A stretch of 15,288 nt of DNA from an uncultured Paenibacillaceae bacterium (GTDB lineage: Bacteria > Bacillota > Bacilli > Aneurinibacillales > Aneurinibacillaceae), in the NCBI GenBank assembly GCA_937874515.1, contig CALNBV010000073.1:1-15288 (forward strand), read 5' to 3'. Numbering within the stretch: position 1 is the first letter of the stretch; the number at the start of each line of letters is the position of its first letter. Made by a program: the position numbers and the translations under genes. The notes under the pieces were generated by a model that saw nothing but the letters and a program-made list of their open reading frames with translations, made no database searches and was not told the DNA's origin. This document shows, one piece after another, positions 14,557 through 15,288 of the stretch.

Positions 14557-15288
14557 GTGAAAAAGATACTGCTGTTTTCTGCAATTATATTATTCGTATT
14601 AATAGGCATTTTTTATTGGACAAAAGTAGTACATACAGAAAGCTCTAAATCAGATGTTGAAACCCTTTCTGTTTATGAAAGGATGGATCAATTATCCCAG
14701 GAAGTATTTTCCCTTACAAAAGATAAAAAGTTTCCAGAGGCAAAAAGCAAGTTAGAGGAATTAGGCCAATTATTTGCATCCTCTAAGCCTCCCAAAGGAT
14801 TAACCATAGAAACCATGGATATTATTACAGAAACCATTGTGAAAGCAAAACAAGCGTACGCTTCAGTCAATATCGATCCAAACCAATTGCTCTGGCATGC
14901 TTTACAGGTGCGTTTAACCATGGATAGTCTAACACATACCAATCAACCTTTATGGAAGAATTATTATAAACCTTATAAAGAACATATACAAAAATTAACA
15001 GTCTATGTGAGTGCGAAAAAGAAAGATGAATTTACCCGCTTGTTCCTGCAAAACATTCAGTTATATCAAATGTTAAAACCAGCCATGAGTGTTAGTGCTT
15101 CACCCCATGAAATGGAGCAATTATTATCTATTTACCGTTTCTTATTGCAGGAATCTCGGAAAGCAGACTTTAATTGGGATCAGGTTTATATGGTGTTAAA
15201 TGAATTAAATCGCCAAATAGATAAAATGTTTATTGGTAAAGAAACAACAACCTTTGCCTCTGTATTAACGCCAGGTTCACCCTACCAT
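14557..15288 (+). CDS. ypjB: YpjB-family sporulation-associated protein (3' end beyond window)
   Basis: An open frame of 244 codons runs from GTG 14557 to the last base with no stop, so the gene is cut by the window edge. Residues of about 4-21 (ILLFSAIILFVLIGIFYW) form an N-terminal signal or membrane anchor, and the rest is a mostly helical, polar domain expected outside the membrane. Position after ypjA and overall length (B. subtilis YpjB is about 260 residues) identify it as YpjB, annotated as a sporulation protein of unknown biochemical role. A run of six G (14543-14548) lies 8 bases upstream of the GTG; an in-frame TTG at 14554 is a less likely start. The end of this domain is probably just outside. 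Confidence 0.8.
   Translation, partial: MKKILLFSAIILFVLIGIFYWTKVVHTESSKSDVETLSVYERMDQLSQEVFSLTKDKKFPEAKSKLEELGQLFASSKPPKGLTIETMDIITETIVKAKQAYASVNIDPNQLLWHALQVRLTMDSLTHTNQPLWKNYYKPYKEHIQKLTVYVSAKKKDEFTRLFLQNIQLYQMLKPAMSVSASPHEMEQLLSIYRFLLQESRKADFNWDQVYMVLNELNRQIDKMFIGKETTTFASVLTPGSPYH

Noticed and set aside
1..15288. CRISPR arrays, tRNA or rRNA genes, insertion sequences, toxin-antitoxin or phage-defence modules
   Set aside because: No regularly spaced repeats, cloverleaf sequences, transposase frames or recognisable defence proteins were seen on either strand.

Overview
The window is a low-GC Gram-positive chromosomal segment. Gene order and protein motifs point to the order Bacillales, in the Bacillus subtilis-like trp/aro/qcr neighbourhood. 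Most genes have strong AGGAGG-type ribosome binding sites, and several start with GTG or TTG. The presence of a Spo0E-type phosphatase and a YpjB-family gene suggests a spore former. The species cannot be fixed from the sequence alone.

Region 1 (1-7656) is an aromatic amino acid operon on the plus strand: trpE (5' end outside the window), trpD, trpC, trpF, trpB, trpA, tyrA, aroA. The six trp genes overlap at every junction, which implies translational coupling. Together they convert chorismate to tryptophan, while TyrA takes prephenate towards tyrosine and AroA makes EPSP on the way to chorismate. In B. subtilis hisC sits between trpA and tyrA; here it is missing and only 36 bases separate the two. 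An intrinsic terminator overlapping the aroA stop codon closes the operon.

Region 2 (7657-11202) is an accessory interval between two conserved blocks. It holds a small minus-strand Spo0E-like gene convergent with aroA, a TPR protein in the YpiA position followed by a perfect terminator, and a 459-base gene-free stretch with several possible RNA helices. It continues with an uncharacterised 357-residue protein and a 67-residue stand-alone IDEAL-domain protein in the slot where B. subtilis has the larger YpiB/ReoY. The IDEAL gene has its own likely promoter and a terminator behind it.

Region 3 (11203-15288) carries ypiF (DUF2487) and then the menaquinol:cytochrome c reductase operon. A near-consensus sigma-A promoter precedes qcrA (Rieske protein), qcrB (cytochrome b6 type) and qcrC (subunit IV fused to cytochrome c). 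A 13-bp terminator hairpin follows qcrC, then ypjA (membrane protein, DUF1405) and ypjB, which runs off the window end. These Qcr proteins form the bc-type complex that passes electrons from menaquinol to cytochrome c at the cell membrane.

Most of the window is ordinary, well-conserved metabolism. The parts worth a second look are the structured gene-free stretch at 9151-9570 and its downstream unknown gene, the small Spo0E-like gene, and the stand-alone IDEAL protein. I did not find a clearly new multi-gene system.
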